From assembly GCA_948471205.1 (NCBI GenBank), contig CAOKRT010000001.1, positions 108,518-172,517 on the forward strand: a stretch of DNA of 64,000 nt. Reading direction: 5' to 3'. The notes under the pieces are model-generated. The model made no database searches. It had not been told where the DNA came from and was given only the letters and a program-made list of their open reading frames with translations. The position numbers and the translations under genes were made by a program. Below, in pieces: positions 1 through 8,508 of this stretch. The stretch is from an uncultured Oscillospiraceae bacterium. Lineage in GTDB: Bacteria > Bacillota > Clostridia > Oscillospirales > Acutalibacteraceae. Numbering within the stretch: position 1 is the stretch's first letter; every line of letters starts with the position of its first letter.

Positions 1-1
1 T

Positions 2-211
2 ACGCTTCCCGAAAATATAGCAAATATCGGGATGAATGCTTTTTCAAACTGCAATAATTTACAGCAAGTTATTATTAAAAATAAGGACTGCACGATGCCG
101 GAATGTGCAAATGCCATTCCAAGCAATGCAACAATATACGGCTTTAAAGGCTCAACAGCAGAGCAATATGCAAAAACATATGGTAAAAAATTTGTTGCAC
201 TGGCAGGCTGA
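2..211 (+). CDS. BspA-like leucine-rich repeat protein, C-terminal end (partial)
   Basis: The open frame enters from the left edge and stops with TGA at 209-211, so only 69 residues are visible. The text reads as the last repeat of a BspA/LRR_5 surface protein: an IGMNAFSNCNNL repeat core, then a typical closing segment with IYGFKGSTAEQYAKTYG and the end KKFVALAG. Proteins of this family are usually secreted or wall-attached and bind host or partner surfaces. The N-terminus, signal peptide and true size lie outside the window. The gene is followed at once by an intrinsic terminator. Confidence 0.75.
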   Translation, partial: TLPENIANIGMNAFSNCNNLQQVIIKNKDCTMPECANAIPSNATIYGFKGSTAEQYAKTYGKKFVALAG

Positions 212-224
212 ATATAAAAATCGG

Positions 225-260
225 GCACCTCAGAATTCAACTGAGGTGCTTTCTCTTGTT
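225..260 (+). terminator. Intrinsic terminator after the BspA-like gene
   Basis: A 9-bp perfect stem (GCACCTCAG at 225-233 pairing with CTGAGGTGC at 241-249) has a 7-base loop and is followed by the T-rich tract TTTCTCTTGTT. It separates the repeat protein from the helicase gene. Confidence 0.75.
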
Positions 261-284
261 CTGATGCCAAAACAGAAATTTGTA

Positions 285-313
285 TTGCTGTTAACTGTGT
301 TTTTTGATATAAT
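285..313 (+). promoter_or_regulatory. Probable sigma-A promoter of the RecD2-like gene
   Basis: TTGCTG (285-290), 17-base spacer, TATAAT (308-313). The -10 box is perfect and the -35 keeps TTG. It lies about 40 bases upstream of the ATG at 356. Confidence 0.55.
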
Positions 314-355
314 AGTTTACGCATTATGGCATAATCAGTATTTTCGGGTGATTTT

Positions 356-2575
356 ATGGTGAAAGAACTTGAAAATTTAACAGGAACCGTTGAGGAAATA
401 ACCTATTTCAACGAGGAAAACGGATATACGGTTATGGATATTTCCAGCAATGGAGAAGCAATAACCGTTGTGGGCAATTTCCCTCAGTTGTTTGAGGGTG
501 AAGAGGTTAAGCTGCTTGGTGAATGGGTAAATCATTCAACCTATGGCAATCAGTTTAAGGCAAGCCTTGTTGAACAGACACTGCCCGCCGATGCGGCAGG
601 AATTCTTCGTTACCTTGCAAGCGGAATTATAAAAGGTGTAAGGGAATCAACGGCAGTTAAAATTGTAGAAGCATTCGGTACAGAAGCTTTTGATGTTATT
701 GAAAATGATGTTGACCGCCTATCTTCGGTGAAAGGAATCAGCAAGCCGAAAGCAAGAAAAATTCAGCAGGAATTTAAAGCGCAGTTTGCGTCAAGGGAAA
801 CCATGCGCGGTTTAACAAAAATCGGATTAACACAAAGCGAAGCATTCAGGGCGTATAATATATATCATTCTGCGGCATGTGATATTATATCGGATAATCC
901 GTACGCCTTTGTTGGCGAGTTCGGTTATTCATTTGAACGGGCAGAGGATATTGCCGAATCGCTTGATTCTCCGGATTTATATGATTACAGATGTCAGGCT
1001 TGCATTGTTTATGTGGTTCGCCATAATCTTGATAACGGGCATACATGTCTGCCAAGAAGTGCAGTTTTGAAATCTGCTGTAAATTATCTTGAATGTTCCG
1101 AGGATACTGCTGAAATAGCGATTGACAACGCATTGCAGTCTCAGCAGCTTTTTTCTGCGCAAATCAACGGAAAAGAGTTTCTTTTTCTTCCCGAAATTTA
1201 TGAGGCAGAAACGGCTGTTGCAGAAAGAATTAAGCTGATGGTTCATTATCCGCCCAGACAGGTGCAGATTTTACCGGGTGAAATATATGCTTTTGAAAAA
1301 TCCAATCATATTGAGTTTGATGAAAGACAAAGAGCGGCTATTGAGATTGCAGTTAATCAGGGACTGCTGATTTTAACCGGCGGACCCGGCACCGGAAAAA
1401 CCACAACTGTGCGCGGAATTATTGCTCTTATGAAGAATAAAGGGCTGAATGTGGCACTTGCCGCCCCAACCGGAAGAGCGGCTAAAAGGATGACAGAATT
1501 GACAGGCTGTGAAGCCAAAACAATTCACCGTTTGCTGGAGGTTGAGTATAAAGACGGTGCAAATGAGCCGTCGTTTGTTTATAACAGAAAAAATAAGCTG
1601 GATGTGGATGCTGTTATTATTGATGAGCTTTCTATGGTGGATATTAAATTGTTTGACAGTTTTCTGGAAGCATTGCCTATGAGCGCAAGGCTTATTATGG
1701 TGGGCGATAAAGATCAGCTTCCGCCTGTAGGAGCCGGAAATGTGCTTAAAGATTTAACGGAAAGCGGTATGATTCCTGTTGTTCAGCTTGAAAAAATCTT
1801 TCGTCAGGCAATGGAAAGTTTAATTGTTACCAATGCACATCAGGTGGTCAAGGGAAATATGCCCGATTTGTCGCATAATGATATTCATTCCGATTTCTTT
1901 CTGCTGAAAGAACATTCACCTTATAATGCTTCAAAAAAAATAGTGGATCTTGTTACACGGCGTCTGCCGGCAGGCTACGGTTATAATCCGTTTACGGATA
2001 TTCAGGTTCTCTGTCCAAGCAGAAAAGGTGATGTGGGCACAGAAAACCTTAATTTCCTTTTACAGCAGAAATTAAATCCTTCAGAAAAAGGAAAGGCAGA
2101 AATAAGGCATAACGGATATATTCTTCGCGAAGGTGATAAGGTTATGCAGATAAAAAACAATTATGATGTTCCATGGTTCAGATCCGGTGATAACGGAACA
2201 GGCGTTTTTAACGGAGATATAGGAATTCTTACAAGAATAGACAGGGCAAATGATATTCTGAACGTTAAGTTTGACGACAGAGAAGCTATGTATTCGCTTG
2301 AAAGTGCGAAAGAGCTTGAACTGGCATATGCGCTGACAGTTCACAAAAGTCAGGGTTCGGAATTTGAAGCCGTTATTATGCCGGTTATTTCCGTTCCGCC
2401 AAAGCTGGCATACAGAAATCTTTTTTATACGGCACTTACAAGAGCCAAAAATTTAATTGTGCTGGCGGGAAATGAAAATTCCGTGCGTGCAATGGTGGAA
2501 AACGATAAAAAAAGCAGACGGTACAGTGCGCTTGGTTATTTTTTAACTGTTGACAACAATCCGTTCTTGCAGTAA
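356..2575 (+). CDS. recD2: RecD2/TraA-family ATP-dependent DNA helicase
   Basis: A 739-residue superfamily 1B 5'-3' DNA helicase of the RecD2 type, the RecBC-independent form common in Firmicutes and thought to act in DNA repair and fork maintenance. The N-terminal OB-like and helix-hairpin-helix region (about 1-300) contains VKGISKPKARKI. The motor follows with Walker A GGPGTGKTT (about residue 342), motif Ia APTGRAAKR, Walker B IIDELSMVD, the motif GDKDQLPPVGAG and the C-terminal motif TVHKSQGSEF. Length fits the family (about 720-750). The start ATG at 356 has only a weak GGTG ahead of it. An mreB-like gene follows after 33 bases, possibly in the same transcript. Confidence 0.9.
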   Translation: MVKELENLTGTVEEITYFNEENGYTVMDISSNGEAITVVGNFPQLFEGEEVKLLGEWVNHSTYGNQFKASLVEQTLPADAAGILRYLASGIIKGVRESTAVKIVEAFGTEAFDVIENDVDRLSSVKGISKPKARKIQQEFKAQFASRETMRGLTKIGLTQSEAFRAYNIYHSAACDIISDNPYAFVGEFGYSFERAEDIAESLDSPDLYDYRCQACIVYVVRHNLDNGHTCLPRSAVLKSAVNYLECSEDTAEIAIDNALQSQQLFSAQINGKEFLFLPEIYEAETAVAERIKLMVHYPPRQVQILPGEIYAFEKSNHIEFDERQRAAIEIAVNQGLLILTGGPGTGKTTTVRGIIALMKNKGLNVALAAPTGRAAKRMTELTGCEAKTIHRLLEVEYKDGANEPSFVYNRKNKLDVDAVIIDELSMVDIKLFDSFLEALPMSARLIMVGDKDQLPPVGAGNVLKDLTESGMIPVVQLEKIFRQAMESLIVTNAHQVVKGNMPDLSHNDIHSDFFLLKEHSPYNASKKIVDLVTRRLPAGYGYNPFTDIQVLCPSRKGDVGTENLNFLLQQKLNPSEKGKAEIRHNGYILREGDKVMQIKNNYDVPWFRSGDNGTGVFNGDIGILTRIDRANDILNVKFDDREAMYSLESAKELELAYALTVHKSQGSEFEAVIMPVISVPPKLAYRNLFYTALTRAKNLIVLAGNENSVRAMVENDKKSRRYSALGYFLTVDNNPFLQ

Positions 2576-2608
2576 CATTGATTTATATTAATTTTAAGGA
2601 ATGACAGT

Positions 2609-3637
2609 ATGTTTGGTTATGATTTAGGTATAGATTTGGGCTCAAGCTCCATTGTGATAACGGTACCCGGAAAGGGTGTTGTTGTTAATGAGCCGTCCTA
2701 TGTGGCCTATGATACAGAAACAGAAAAAATAATATATGCCGGCAGACGGGCCTACTATCTTGAGGGCCGTGAGCCGGACGGAATTACTGTAATTCAGCCC
2801 ATTGTTAACGGTGCAGTTACAAATTATTCCATTGCGCAGCAAATGGTTAAATTTTTTATTGATAAGGTAATTGGAAAAAGTCTTTTTAAGCCAAGAGTGG
2901 TTGCATCTATTTCTGCATTAAGCACAGATGTTGAAAAAAGAACGTTGGTTTCTGTAATCATTACGGCTGGCGCCAGGTCTGTCTGTCTTGTGGAAGAAGC
3001 GCTTTGTGCGGCTTTCGGTGCCGGGGTTGATCCTTTGCTTCCGTCCGGTGTATTTGTAATTGATATCGGCGGCGGTACAACCGATATGGCGGTGGTAAGC
3101 CAGGGCTGTATGAATCAAATGGAAACCCTGCGTATTGCCGGCAATCACTTTGATGCTGAAATTACAAAACATATGCACGATAAATACGGAATTCTTATAG
3201 GAAAGCGTACGGCTGAAGATGTTAAGAAAAATATAGCGGGTGCTGTTTTGCGTGAAGAAGATGTAGTTATGCAGGTTAAGGGCAGAGATATGATTACAGG
3301 TTTGCCCGGTGTGGCGGAAGTAACGGGGAATGAGCTTTATGAATGTCTGAAGCCGCTTTTTGAGCAGCTTGCCAATTCAGCAATTGCTTTGTTTGAAAGA
3401 ACCTCTCCGCAGCTTATGGCAGATATTACATCAGATGAAGTAATTTTAACAGGAGGCAGTTCAGAGCTTTACGGAATTGATAAAATGTTTTCACAGGCAT
3501 TGAATCTTGATGTAACCATAGCGCCCCGTGCCGAACTTTGCGTTGCCAAGGGGGCAATGGTGGCTTTAAACAAAATGAGAGTGCTGGATCAGTATGGCTA
3601 CAGATTCAGAACAAAGCAGGATGTAAGAATAAAGTAG
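2609..3637 (+). CDS. mreB: MreB/Mbl-family rod-shape actin homologue
   Basis: A 342-residue bacterial actin. It shows the phosphate-1 loop DLGIDLGSSS near the N-terminus, the phosphate-2 loop DIGGGTTDMAV around residues 152-162 and the adenosine motif LTGGSSELYGI near residue 290, all typical of MreB/Mbl proteins. These polymerise on the membrane and position the cell-wall elongation machinery. The ATG has AAGGA about 8 bases upstream. The mreC and mreD genes are not adjacent, so it may be a stand-alone paralogue such as Mbl rather than the main MreB. The next gene starts 29 bases after the stop. Confidence 0.88.
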   Translation: MFGYDLGIDLGSSSIVITVPGKGVVVNEPSYVAYDTETEKIIYAGRRAYYLEGREPDGITVIQPIVNGAVTNYSIAQQMVKFFIDKVIGKSLFKPRVVASISALSTDVEKRTLVSVIITAGARSVCLVEEALCAAFGAGVDPLLPSGVFVIDIGGGTTDMAVVSQGCMNQMETLRIAGNHFDAEITKHMHDKYGILIGKRTAEDVKKNIAGAVLREEDVVMQVKGRDMITGLPGVAEVTGNELYECLKPLFEQLANSAIALFERTSPQLMADITSDEVILTGGSSELYGIDKMFSQALNLDVTIAPRAELCVAKGAMVALNKMRVLDQYGYRFRTKQDVRIK

Positions 3638-3666
3638 CAGATTTTAATTTAAACGGAGGAACTGAT

Positions 3667-4524
3667 ATGGACAGATTTTCTAAATTTCACCCATTCATCA
3701 GTTTCTCTTTTTTTATAAGTGTGATAACGGTTACTATTTTTTTTACGGATTCATTTTTAACAGTTATTTCATTTTTCAGTGCATTTTTATATTATACAAA
3801 GCTAAAAAGGTTAAAAGCGGTAAAAACATTTATTAAATTTATTGTTCCCATTGTTTTTTTTGCGGCTTTTTTCAATATGCTGTTTGTTCGGTACGGAGAA
3901 ATGGCACTTTTTAGCGTAAAGGGATTAAACTTTACAGTTGAAGGATTGACAGCGGGATTGTTTACCGGGCTTATGATCGGCGCAGTTATGATGTGGTTTT
4001 TCTGTTACAATGAAATTATAACAAGTGAAAAATTTATGGCGCTGTTCGGCGGAATTGCGCCGAATCTGACGTTGCTTATATCCATGATTTTAAGGTTTAT
4101 TCCGCTTATGATAAGAACGGAAGAAGAAATTAAGGACGCAAATAAAGGTATGGGAACGGAAATCAAAGGCTTAAAAAATGCATTGCACAGGTTTTCAGCT
4201 TTACTGTCCATTTGTCTTGAAAAGAGTATAGAAACGGCAGATTCCATGAAGGCAAGGGGCTTTGGCAAAAAGAAACGGAGCTTTTATTCATCGTTTGATT
4301 TCAGATTTTCGGACGGCGCTGCCGCTGTTTTTATAATATCGGCTGCTGTGCTTGTATTTTCGGTAAGTTTGAAAAGTTATCCGATGATTATAATAAACCC
4401 GGGTATAAAAATTCTGCATCCGCAGTATTTGCAGCTTTCAGTTTTTACCGTGCTTTCAGTTTTTCCGCTTCTTGCGGATGTTACGGAGGATATTAAATGG
4501 CTTTTATTGAAATCGAAAATTTAA
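3667..4524 (+). CDS. ecfT: ECF transporter transmembrane component EcfT
   Basis: A 285-residue integral membrane scaffold of an energy-coupling-factor importer. The start ATG at 3667 is chosen over the longer upstream frame because GGAGGA (3655-3660) lies 6 bases before it and the extension would overlap mreB. Several hydrophobic helices fill the first 170 residues. The cytoplasmic coupling motifs of the family follow, with a first Ala-Arg-Gly-like segment and SMKARGFG near residue 196. It overlaps the ATPase gene by 28 bases and is followed by an S component, giving a complete T-AA-S operon. Confidence 0.88.
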   Translation: MDRFSKFHPFISFSFFISVITVTIFFTDSFLTVISFFSAFLYYTKLKRLKAVKTFIKFIVPIVFFAAFFNMLFVRYGEMALFSVKGLNFTVEGLTAGLFTGLMIGAVMMWFFCYNEIITSEKFMALFGGIAPNLTLLISMILRFIPLMIRTEEEIKDANKGMGTEIKGLKNALHRFSALLSICLEKSIETADSMKARGFGKKKRSFYSSFDFRFSDGAAAVFIISAAVLVFSVSLKSYPMIIINPGIKILHPQYLQLSVFTVLSVFPLLADVTEDIKWLLLKSKI

Positions 4525-5981
4525 TGTTTTCTTATCCGCATGCAAAAGAACATGCACTTAACGGTGTGAATTTAACGGTGGATGAAGGTGAAATATGCCT
4601 TCTGATCGGAAAATCAGGCAGCGGTAAATCCACTTTGCTGAGGCTTTTGAAACATGAAATTGCGCCGTATGGGCAGCAAAGCGGTGAAATCAAGATAAAC
4701 ACAGAGAATATAGGCTTTGTAAATCAGAATGTGGAAAGCAATATTGTTATGGATACTGTGCAGGGTGAACTTGCTTTTGCACCGCAGAATCTTGGAAAAA
4801 GCAAGCGGGAAATTGCCCTGAAGCTGGCGGAAACGGCAAGCTATTTCAATTTGGGAAATATTTTCAATGAAAAGACAGACTGCCTTTCGGGCGGCGAAAA
4901 GCAGATTGTTTCACTTGCTTCTGTTTTTACGGTTCCCACGGATTTGCTGGTTTTGGATGAACCTGTTTCACAGCTTGATCCGATAGCTGCCGATGATTTT
5001 ATAAACGTTATTACAAGACTGAACAGGGAACAGGGTACCACCATTTTAATAAGCAGTCACAGAACAGAAAATATTCTTCCGCTTGCCGATAAGGCGGCTG
5101 TTATGGAAAACGGAAAAATTATTTTTTGCGGCACACCTGTCGAAACGGCACGTTTTCTTATGGAAACAAATCATGAAATGAAGCTTGCTATGCCGCAGTA
5201 TACACAAGTGTTAGACGGAAATCCGGTTCGCTTTTCATCTGCCAAAAAGGCGGCGGCACACCTGAAATTCAAACGGATGCCGGAATATGCAAAAAACGGA
5301 AATGCGCTGTCTGTAAAGGGATTATGCTTTACTTATAAAAGAGGACTTCCGGATGTGTTTTTCAAGTTGGATTATACTGCAGAAAGCGGAAAAATCAATG
5401 CAGTAATCGGTGCAAACGGAAGCGGAAAAACCACTTTCTTAAAGTGTCTTTGTAAAATTCTTAAATGCTATGCCGGCAGAGTTAAAATGAGCGGCAAAGC
5501 CGTTTATATGCCGCAGAATGTGCAGACTCTTTTTGTAAAAGATACTGTTTTTGAGGAAGTTGGAAATGCAGAATTGCTTGAAAAATTCGGGCTTGCCGCA
5601 CTTTCGCAAAGCAATCCGTTTGATTTGAGTGGCGGAGAGGCGCAAAGACTTGCCCTTGCCAAAATAATGTCTGCCGAGTGTGATATTTTGCTTCTGGACG
5701 AGCCTACAAAAAGTGTGGATGCACCGTTTGCCGCTGAATTTGCGCAGATGCTCAGAAAGCTTGCAGATGGGGGGAAGACTGTTATTCTTGTTACACATGA
5801 TTTGGAATTTGCGGCGAGATATGCAGATAATGCAGCGTTTCTGTTTAACGGAAAAATTGCCGCTGCAGATTCTGTGAAAAAAATTTTTTCTTCACTGGAT
5901 ACGTATACTACGTCCTTATCCAAGCTTACAGGCGGCAAAGCTGTGTCTGTTGATGAAATTGAGGTGATGCGGCGTGAATAA
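4497..5981 (+). CDS. ecfA: ECF transporter ATPase, two ABC domains fused (EcfA-EcfA')
   Basis: A 494-residue protein holding both nucleotide-binding domains of an ECF importer in one chain. Domain 1 has Walker A GKSGSGKST (about residue 38), signature LSGGEKQ and Walker B LLVLDEP. Domain 2 has Walker A GANGSGKTT (about residue 303), signature LSGGEAQR and Walker B ILLLDEPT, with the switch histidines in SSHR and VTHD. In most Firmicutes EcfA1 and EcfA2 are separate genes; here they are fused as in several vitamin and cobalt systems. The start ATG lies inside the end of ecfT, and the 3' end overlaps the S component by 8 bases, suggesting translational coupling. Confidence 0.9.
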   Translation: MAFIEIENLMFSYPHAKEHALNGVNLTVDEGEICLLIGKSGSGKSTLLRLLKHEIAPYGQQSGEIKINTENIGFVNQNVESNIVMDTVQGELAFAPQNLGKSKREIALKLAETASYFNLGNIFNEKTDCLSGGEKQIVSLASVFTVPTDLLVLDEPVSQLDPIAADDFINVITRLNREQGTTILISSHRTENILPLADKAAVMENGKIIFCGTPVETARFLMETNHEMKLAMPQYTQVLDGNPVRFSSAKKAAAHLKFKRMPEYAKNGNALSVKGLCFTYKRGLPDVFFKLDYTAESGKINAVIGANGSGKTTFLKCLCKILKCYAGRVKMSGKAVYMPQNVQTLFVKDTVFEEVGNAELLEKFGLAALSQSNPFDLSGGEAQRLALAKIMSAECDILLLDEPTKSVDAPFAAEFAQMLRKLADGGKTVILVTHDLEFAARYADNAAFLFNGKIAAADSVKKIFSSLDTYTTSLSKLTGGKAVSVDEIEVMRRE

Positions 5982-6672
5982 GAAGGCTTTTAAAATCTGT
6001 TCTTTTACAGCCGCTGTGCTTATGGCGGCGCTTACGGCAGTATGGCAGTTGTTTTTTTCGGAAACCACCTCGTTTTATCTTGCCGCAGTTATAATACTTT
6101 TGTTTTCCGTTATACCTTTTTTGTTAAGTTATGAAAAATCCATGCCGTCTGCACGCGAACTGGCACTGCTTGCTGTTTTGATTGCGATTGCTGTTGCTTC
6201 AAGGGCGGTGTTTTATCTTATTCCTCAGTTCAAACCTATTGCGGCGGTTGTTATAGCTTCTGCAGTTTGTCTTGGTGCAGAAAGAGGGTATATTATCGGC
6301 GCCTTTTCTGCCTTTATTTCAAATTTTATTTTCGGACAGGGTATTTCCACCCCGTTTCAGATGGCGGCGCTGGGACTTGTGGGTTTTGCCGCCGGTTTAA
6401 TATTTAAAAAAATAAAGCCAAACAGATGGTTTCTTTCCATAATTGGTTTTTTTCTTTCTTTTGTGCTTTACGGAATGATTGTGGATACAAGTTCGGTTAT
6501 TTTTCTGGCAGACAGTTTTACACTTGCTTCCGCGCTTGCCGTTTATGCGGCAGGAATTCCTTTTTCGGCAATTTTCGGCGGCGCAACGGCATTGTTTCTT
6601 TTTTTGTTCGGTGAAGAGTTTATAAAAAAATTGAACCGAATCAATCATAAATACGGAATTGTGAAAGGATAA
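5974..6672 (+). CDS. ECF transporter substrate-binding (S) component
   Basis: A 232-residue membrane protein with about six hydrophobic helices, read from a GTG that overlaps the ATPase gene. The segments FYLIPQFKP, GAFSAFISNFIFGQG and STPFQMAALG match the S-component subfamily with the (F/I)PQFKP and FGQGxxTPFQM motifs. It captures the vitamin and delivers it to the EcfT/EcfA module encoded just upstream. The substrate cannot be read directly; cobalamin (CbrT-like) is a reasonable candidate from the motif family, but no cobalamin riboswitch is visible upstream, so this remains a guess. Confidence 0.8.
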   Translation: MNKKAFKICSFTAAVLMAALTAVWQLFFSETTSFYLAAVIILLFSVIPFLLSYEKSMPSARELALLAVLIAIAVASRAVFYLIPQFKPIAAVVIASAVCLGAERGYIIGAFSAFISNFIFGQGISTPFQMAALGLVGFAAGLIFKKIKPNRWFLSIIGFFLSFVLYGMIVDTSSVIFLADSFTLASALAVYAAGIPFSAIFGGATALFLFLFGEEFIKKLNRINHKYGIVKG

Positions 6673-6677
6673 AAATT

Positions 6678-6950
6678 ATGAATCAAAACAATGAAAATAT
6701 ATTGGATAAAATTTCAAAACTTGCATTTGCAACAGCGATTATAGGCATATGTACTGTCGGCATCTGCCCTGCCTTTGGAGTAATCGGCATTGTGGCACCG
6801 GTTGTGATGAAAAGCAGAAATGCACAGCTCAGCGAAGAAACAAAATCAAGAAATAAAAAGGCCGTTGCGGCTGGCATTATTTCCATATTTATGTTTGTTG
6901 TTGATATCGGTATTCTTGTATTTGCCGGCACACGTCTTGGCTGGTTTTGA
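6678..6950 (+). CDS. Small two-helix membrane protein (DUF4190-like)
   Basis: A 90-residue protein of unknown function starting 5 bases after the ECF S component. Two hydrophobic stretches (about 17-42 and 63-84) are separated by a charged loop with RNAQLSEETKSRNKK. This layout resembles DUF4190-type small membrane proteins. It closes the operon and is followed by an intrinsic terminator. Confidence 0.6.
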   Translation: MNQNNENILDKISKLAFATAIIGICTVGICPAFGVIGIVAPVVMKSRNAQLSEETKSRNKKAVAAGIISIFMFVVDIGILVFAGTRLGWF

Positions 6951-6978
6951 TTCGTTGTAAATATGCGGTAAAAAGTTT

Positions 6979-7012
6979 AAGGACGCTTGTAAAAAGCGTC
7001 CTTATATTTTTT
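6979..7012 (+). terminator. Intrinsic terminator of the mreB-ECF gene group
   Basis: AAGGACGCT (6979-6987) pairs with AGCGTCCTT (6995-7003) around a 7-base loop, followed by ATATTTTTT. Confidence 0.8.
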
Positions 7013-7190
7013 AACTTTCGTCTATGTTTGACAGGAATTCTTATTGATACCCGATGAAGTTTTGATTATATCGGCACAGACGGTCTGCAGAGAAATGTCG
7101 AATAATGTATTTTAAAAAAATATATTTAACGCTTGATTTTTCAGCAGATTTTTAAAACGGTTCAAAAATCAGCGTTTCGGATAGCTTAAA

Positions 7191-7412
7191 TTATCGTATT
7201 TCCTCTTCGAATTCTGTTAAATAATCCATTGATACTTTAAATAGTTTGCTTAACTTTTTTAAATAGTTTACCGGTATGGTTTGTTCGCCTGTTTCATATC
7301 TTCTATATGTATTAAGGTATAAGTTTAAAAAGTCTGCTATTTCTTGTTGTGTTAAGTCTTTATCTTCTCGTGTATCTCTGATTCTTTGATATTTATATGT
7401 TGCTTTTTTCAT
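7191..7412 (-). CDS. Xre-family regulator, array member 1 (shifted C-terminus)
   Basis: A 73-residue single-domain helix-turn-helix protein (RDTREDKDLTQQEIADFLNL as helix 1-2, YRRYETGEQ as recognition region). It is the most diverged of four tandem paralogues. The others end in GLPDNLKYPKR; here the frame stops after EFEEEIR, but DNLSYPKR can still be read in a neighbouring frame just after the stop (7164-7190), so an indel has replaced the ancestral tail. The start ATG is preceded by AGAGGTG. It probably represses its own promoter through the palindromes at 7444-7481. Confidence 0.75.
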   Translation of the reverse strand: MKKATYKYQRIRDTREDKDLTQQEIADFLNLYLNTYRRYETGEQTIPVNYLKKLSKLFKVSMDYLTEFEEEIR

Positions 7413-7443
7413 TTTTCACCTCTATAAATATTTTATCAAAATA

Positions 7444-7481
7444 ACATAAATTTGTGTTGGAAATCAAACAAATGAGTTTGT
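7444..7481. promoter_or_regulatory. Operator-like palindromes upstream of array member 1
   Basis: Two inverted repeats lie in the upstream region: an imperfect one at 7444-7457 (ACATAAATTTGTGT) and ACAAA-N4-TTTGT at 7468-7481. They sit where the operators of the other three array members sit, but their sequence is different. Confidence 0.45.
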
Positions 7482-7536
7482 ATGAACCGAAAGTCCGTTA
7501 GTCTCAAATGAAGAGGCTATGTTAATTGTTGCAAAG

Positions 7537-7758
7537 TCAGCGTTTAGGATAATTTAAATCATCGGGTAATCCCAGTATATAGTCAGCAGATACACCGTAA
7601 AACAGGCATAGTTTTTTTAAGTGTCTTATTGGTAATTCGTTTAAGCCTCTTTCATATTTACTATAATATTGTTGGTCTATTTCTAATAGCTCAGCAATAT
7701 CTTTTTGTAATAAGTCTTTATCCGTTCTTAGTTCTTTTAATCTTTCATAATAATTCAT
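7537..7758 (-). CDS. Xre-family regulator, array member 2
   Basis: A 73-residue HTH protein with DKDLLQKDIAELLEIDQQYY as the DNA-binding core and the shared tail YGVSADYILGLPDDLNYPKR. It is read from an ATG preceded by AGGAGGTAG. Array members share the C-terminal half almost exactly, while helices 2-3 differ strongly, which would give different DNA specificities. Three copies of a TACRTAA-N4-TTATGTA operator lie just upstream, consistent with autoregulation. There is no other domain, so it is a repressor or anti-activator type protein of unknown trigger. Confidence 0.82.
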   Translation of the reverse strand: MNYYERLKELRTDKDLLQKDIAELLEIDQQYYSKYERGLNELPIRHLKKLCLFYGVSADYILGLPDDLNYPKR

Positions 7759-7787
7759 GTTTTTCTACCTCCTAAAATATTTTATCA

Positions 7788-7861
7788 TACATAATAAATT
7801 ATGTATTGACGTACGTAATATTTTATGTTACCATTAGCATGTAAACGTAATAAGTTATGTA
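7788..7861. promoter_or_regulatory. Three-site operator of array member 2
   Basis: Three 18-bp sites fit TACRTAA-N4-TTATGTA: 7788-7805 (one mismatch at the centre), 7812-7829 and 7844-7861. Their centres are 24 and 32 bases apart. A TTGACG at 7806-7811 lies between sites 1 and 2 with TACCAT 17 bases further, so a weak rightward promoter also runs through the operator. Confidence 0.6.
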
Positions 7862-7901
7862 TGAAAAAACAAATTTAGAAAGCTATTTGAATAAAAAAGA
7901 A

Positions 7902-8110
7902 CGCTGTATCAGTCCGTTAAAACAAAATACAGAGTGTTTTACACAGAAACACAGGGAAGCGCAAATGCCACAGACAGGTTATACGGCATTTTCCGGTGTT
8001 TGAATTTATTTTATTGAAAGGAAAACAAAATATACCTAAAATAATCAGCCCCACAATGTGGCACAGCTTGAAAGAATAGAAAGCAGTTAAAAATGTTTTG
8101 CTTTTCGGCA
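7902..8110 (+). pseudogene. Decayed copy of the leader and start of the 80-residue gene
   Basis: This stretch parallels 9024-9240. It holds the same hairpin ending in ATACAGAG, the same ACACAGAAACACAGGGAAGCG tract, the GCC...CGGCAT mini-hairpin, TTTATTTTATTGAAAGGAAAA as ribosome binding site, and a ruined start (ATA instead of ATG at about 8031). Recognisable codons for the beginning of the 80-residue protein follow, and the copy breaks off at ATGTTTTGCTTTTCGG. It is a remnant of a duplicated regulator plus target unit. Confidence 0.65.
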
Positions 8111-8132
8111 ATTATATAAAACGGTTTCAAAA

Positions 8133-8354
8133 TCAGCGTTTAGGATATTTTAAATTGTCCGGCAATCCCAGTATATAGTCAGCGGATACGCCGTAGTATA
8201 AGCATAATTTTGTTAAATCATCCAATGTAAATCTTGCTTTTCCATTTTCCAAATGTGCATATCCTTGTTGTGATTTGTTAAGTATTTTTCCTGCTTCTGC
8301 TTGTGTTAAGTCGTTATCTTCTCTTAATTCTTTTAATCTTTTAATATAATTCAT
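8133..8354 (-). CDS. Xre-family regulator, array member 3
   Basis: A 73-residue HTH protein (REDNDLTQAEAGKILNKSQQ core) ending in the common tail YGVSADYILGLPDNLKYPKR. The ATG has AAGGAGT 8 bases upstream. Its upstream region carries two ACTCA-N5-TGAGT palindromes and face-to-face promoters, the arrangement expected for a repressor that controls itself and a divergent gene. The divergent gene is now only a fragment, so this regulator may have lost its original target. Confidence 0.82.
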   Translation of the reverse strand: MNYIKRLKELREDNDLTQAEAGKILNKSQQGYAHLENGKARFTLDDLTKLCLYYGVSADYILGLPDNLKYPKR

Positions 8355-8385
8355 TGCTTATCACTCCTTAAAAATATTTTATCAT

Positions 8386-8430
8386 ACTCAAAATCTGAGT
8401 ATTGACAATTACTCAAAACCTGAGTATAAT
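8386..8430. promoter_or_regulatory. Divergent promoters with paired operators, array member 3
   Basis: Rightward: TTGACA (8402-8407), 17 bases, TATAAT (8425-8430), a perfect sigma-A consensus. Leftward: TTGTCA, 16 bases, TATGAT towards array member 3. Operators ACTCAAAATCTGAGT (8386-8400) and ACTCAAAACCTGAGT (8411-8425) lie 25 bases apart centre to centre and cover both spacers. Confidence 0.75.
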
Positions 8431-8508
8431 ATAACTGTGATTGGTAACTGAATACAACCAAACTGAATAAGGATAAGTAATTGTTATAGATGAATAAACT
8501 GCTAAAAT

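Noticed and set aside
36..362. 108-codon frame over the first terminator
   Set aside because: It overlaps the better-supported repeat-protein end and the terminator in another frame, and its text has no family character.
3638..3666. Cobalamin or other vitamin riboswitch before the ECF operon
   Set aside because: Only 29 bases separate mreB and ecfT, with no room for an aptamer.
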